Source: UBA11606 sp965243715 (GTDB lineage Bacteria > Actinomycetota > Acidimicrobiia > Acidimicrobiales > Aldehydirespiratoraceae). From it: DNA of 64,000 bases. The DNA is taken from assembly GCA_965243715.1 (NCBI GenBank), contig CBDEVU010000009.1, positions 186,001-250,000 on the forward strand, read 5' to 3'. This document shows, piece after piece, positions 62,180-64,000 of this stretch. Position numbers and translations under genes: made by a program. The notes under the pieces were generated by a model that did not search any database, was not told the DNA's origin, and saw only the letters and a program-made list of their open reading frames with translations. The first letter of the stretch is position 1; each line of letters begins with the position of its first letter.

Positions 62180-63665
62180 GGCGTGTCCTCCCGCCTACGA
62201 TTGAATGGAGAATTTCATCAGGAGAGGTAGCTTGAGCGTCGTAAAGCGAAACGTTTTTGCCATCCCTGAAGATCCAGATCGAGTCGCAGACGGCGTACAG
62301 TTCCTCGATCTCGCTGCTCGCGATCAACACCGCCGCACCGTCGTCGGCTAAGGCGCGAACTAGTTCGTATAGGTCGGACTTCGCTCCGAGGTCTAGGCCG
62401 CGAGACGGCTCGTTCATTAGTAGAACGTCCGCACCGCTCAACACCCATTTCGATAGCACAACTTTTTGTTGATTGCCCCCGGACAGTTGGATCACTGGTT
62501 GTTCCAGTCGCGAGTACTTGGTCGCGAGCCTGTGGAGCACTCGCTCAGCCTGCTTGTGCCGGGAAGATCTTCGGAGCGCGATGGAGCCCGCCAAGGAGGC
62601 CAGAATGCTGTTGCGAGCGATACCGGCACCCAGAACGAGTCCATCCGACTTGCGGCTCTTTGTGACTAGGCCGAGGCCTCGGCCAACCGCATCGGAGGGC
62701 CGATGTGGGCTGAATGGTTCGCCGTGTAGGAATATCTTCCCGTCAAACGGCTCCGCGCCAAACAATGCCCGCAAGAACCCCGTTCGACCGGATCCGCTAA
62801 GGCCGGTGAGCCCAGATATCTCTCCGCGTCTGAGTTGAAGGTCACGAACGTCCAGTCCATGGGGCGACTTCATCTCGATGACGTGGAGCGCGACGTCGCC
62901 GATTAGCTGCGGACGCTCCTGTCTATCCACGAGAACGCGTTCATCACCGACGATGGCTGAGATGAGTCTTTGCTCGTCCGCGTCGGCGATGTCGAATGTC
63001 TCGATCGTCCGCCCACCGCGGAGAACGGTAACCCGATCCCCGATCTCAAGTATCTCGTGCAACCGATGGCTCGTGTAGACCACCGCTACTCCGTCGCGTG
63101 TGATCTCGCGGATCACAGCGAATACATGAGCGAGTTCCCGGGAGTTGAGCGCCGCTGATGGTTCGTCCATGATGAGCAACCGCGCGTTCATGGTCAACGC
63201 TCGAGCGATCGCTGTGAATTGTTGATTGGCGACAGAGAGCGTGCCTACATCAGCGCGGGGATCTATATCGCACTTGATCCTCGCGAGTGTCTCACGTGCC
63301 AAGCGTCGGCGCTTCTTCTTGCTGATCACGCCTCGTCGGTTCGGGACGTGCCCGAGGAAGAGATTCTGCTCGACGGAGAGCTGCGGGACGAGATCGAGCT
63401 CCTGATAGATCATGGCGATACCCACGCTTGACGCGTCTGACGGCGACCGAACTCGAAACTCTTGCCCCGAGAAAAGAACCTGCCCTGCGCTGGGGCGAAT
63501 CGCACCAGAAACAATCTTCATGAGCGTCGACTTACCCGCGCCGTTCGCGCCGATGATGCAGTGCACCTCGCCCTCGACGACTGAGAGCGTTGCGTCTGTC
63601 AAAGCGACAGTGCGTGGTGGAAAGGTCTTTGTGACGCCGTCGAGCGACAAGATCTCATTCGTCAT
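62148..63665 (-). CDS. Ribose-type ABC transporter ATPase (RbsA/MglA family)
   Basis: 505 residues with two fused ATPase domains. First: Walker A GANGAGKSTLMKIVSG, LSVANQQFTAIARAL signature variant, Walker B LLIMDEPSAALNS. Second: GLSGSGRTGFL (degenerate Walker A), QLSGGNQQKVVLSKW signature and VLLMNEPSRGLDLG (Asn for Asp). Such asymmetry is normal for CUT2 sugar ATPases. ATG 63665 (MTNEILSLDGVTKTFPPRTV) is used; a longer frame lies within the regulator gene, which overlaps by 11 nt. Confidence 0.93.
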   Translation of the reverse strand: MTNEILSLDGVTKTFPPRTVALTDATLSVVEGEVHCIIGANGAGKSTLMKIVSGAIRPSAGQVLFSGQEFRVRSPSDASSVGIAMIYQELDLVPQLSVEQNLFLGHVPNRRGVISKKKRRRLARETLARIKCDIDPRADVGTLSVANQQFTAIARALTMNARLLIMDEPSAALNSRELAHVFAVIREITRDGVAVVYTSHRLHEILEIGDRVTVLRGGRTIETFDIADADEQRLISAIVGDERVLVDRQERPQLIGDVALHVIEMKSPHGLDVRDLQLRRGEISGLTGLSGSGRTGFLRALFGAEPFDGKIFLHGEPFSPHRPSDAVGRGLGLVTKSRKSDGLVLGAGIARNSILASLAGSIALRRSSRHKQAERVLHRLATKYSRLEQPVIQLSGGNQQKVVLSKWVLSGADVLLMNEPSRGLDLGAKSDLYELVRALADDGAAVLIASSEIEELYAVCDSIWIFRDGKNVSLYDAQATSPDEILHSIVGGRTRHERHRSCGAT

Positions 63666-64000
63666 AACGCCCTCCGACAAGTTCGGTGGCAACTGAGGAG
63701 TCCGTAACAAGCACGTTGACAAAACCTGCCTGTAGTGCAGCGCGTGTTATCCCCTGCTTGTTCTCGCCGGCGGCGACTCCAATCGATAGTCGTTTGTCGC
63801 GAAGCCGTTGCAGCTCCAGCCCCACGGTCCTGCTGTCGAGTTCGCGGTTCACGATCGTCCCGCTGATGTCAATGAATCGACCTAGCACATCTCCCACGGC
63901 GTTGGCCTGTGTGAGCTGCGCGAACTCGTCGTCGTCGACGTACCCAGAGCGTGGGAGTACCGAGAGTTCGCTCATCGATCCCAGACCAAAGCAGGCGACG
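63655..64000 (-). CDS. SorC-family sugar-responsive transcriptional regulator, C-terminal part (cut by window end)
   Basis: About 114 residues of the effector-binding domain, open to the window edge. VACFGLGSMSELSV, QANAVGDVLGRFIDISG, ELQRLRDKRLSIGVAAGENK and AALQAGFVNVLVTDSSVATE follow the SorC/DeoR-like sugar-binding domain (GxGs..., GDixgrffd.dG, GvAgG..K, vLiTDe.tA). The DNA-binding part is outside. Overlaps the ATPase start, so it probably controls this transporter operon. Confidence 0.85.
   Translation of the reverse strand, partial: VACFGLGSMSELSVLPRSGYVDDDEFAQLTQANAVGDVLGRFIDISGTIVNRELDSRTVGLELQRLRDKRLSIGVAAGENKQGITRAALQAGFVNVLVTDSSVATELVGGRYDE

Noticed and set aside
62466..62838. 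Plus-strand frames inside the sugar ABC ATPase gene
   Set aside because: Antisense shadows; the minus-strand protein has both ATPase domains complete.
1..64000. CRISPR array
   Set aside because: No regularly spaced 25-40 bp repeats were seen anywhere; the TTTGCTAAyGG motifs are irregularly placed and kilobases apart.

Overview
High-GC DNA with a WhiB-type iron-sulfur regulator, a CtpE-like P-type ATPase and actinobacterial-looking ABC/HlyD export genes points to an actinomycete (Actinomycetota; the class cannot be fixed from the window, though the degradation genes would fit an environmental, Acidimicrobiia-like lineage). No rRNA, complete tRNA or CRISPR array was seen.

Layout. 1-9.5 kb is intact, core-like DNA: a cytochrome P450 (cut by the window start), thiolase, aldehyde dehydrogenase and class III CoA-transferase (acyl-CoA/terpenoid- or steroid-type catabolism), WhiB, and a minus-strand operon of a lipid kinase, CtpE-like ATPase, NUDIX hydrolase and a small protein whose frame carries an internal TGA followed by a hairpin in the right place for a bacterial SECIS (candidate selenoprotein). 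From 9.6 kb to about 61 kb the window is a mobile, defence-rich island. It opens with a type III-like restriction-modification pair whose methyltransferase is split at a run of ten G (candidate phase-variable switch). Two paralogous five-gene loci follow in opposite orientation (15.4-20.4 kb minus, 31.4-36.2 kb plus): small secreted protein, Cys-containing lipoprotein, HlyD-like adaptor with a peptidoglycan-binding-like domain, MacB-type ATPase, FtsX-type permease.

Between and after them lie defence modules, many decayed: a frameshifted HEPN protein, ArdC remnant, deoxyribosyltransferase-like protein plus ImmA/IrrE peptidase, a Doc toxin-antitoxin pair, a broken helicase-nuclease, frameshifted ApeA, a Gabija-like GajA/GajB pair with a third Mrr-like nuclease gene, a DUF4143 ATPase, a TIR protein, a second toxin-antitoxin remnant under a perfect 34-bp palindrome, and an apparently intact short type II CBASS (patatin phospholipase, CD-NTase, E2-like protein) preceded by a DUF2188 protein and facing a divergent HTH + ImmA/IrrE pair across a double 14-bp operator. 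Transposon remains (IS3 carrying a group II intron, IS256, IS481, IS6, ISL3) are scattered through it. A recurring motif (TTTGCTAAyGG pairs, twice followed by a tRNA-3'-end-like sequence) sits at 30.5, 47.5, 47.7, 52.5, 52.7 and 54.6 kb; two copies share an exact 33-bp repeat bounding a 17-kb segment, suggesting serial insertion at one attachment site.

61.2-64 kb returns to intact chromosomal genes: a ribose-type ABC permease and ATPase and a SorC-type sugar-responsive regulator (cut by the window end).

Frameshifts are concentrated in the island and absent from the flanks, which fits decay of accessory genes, but base-calling errors in homopolymers cannot be excluded from the sequence alone.
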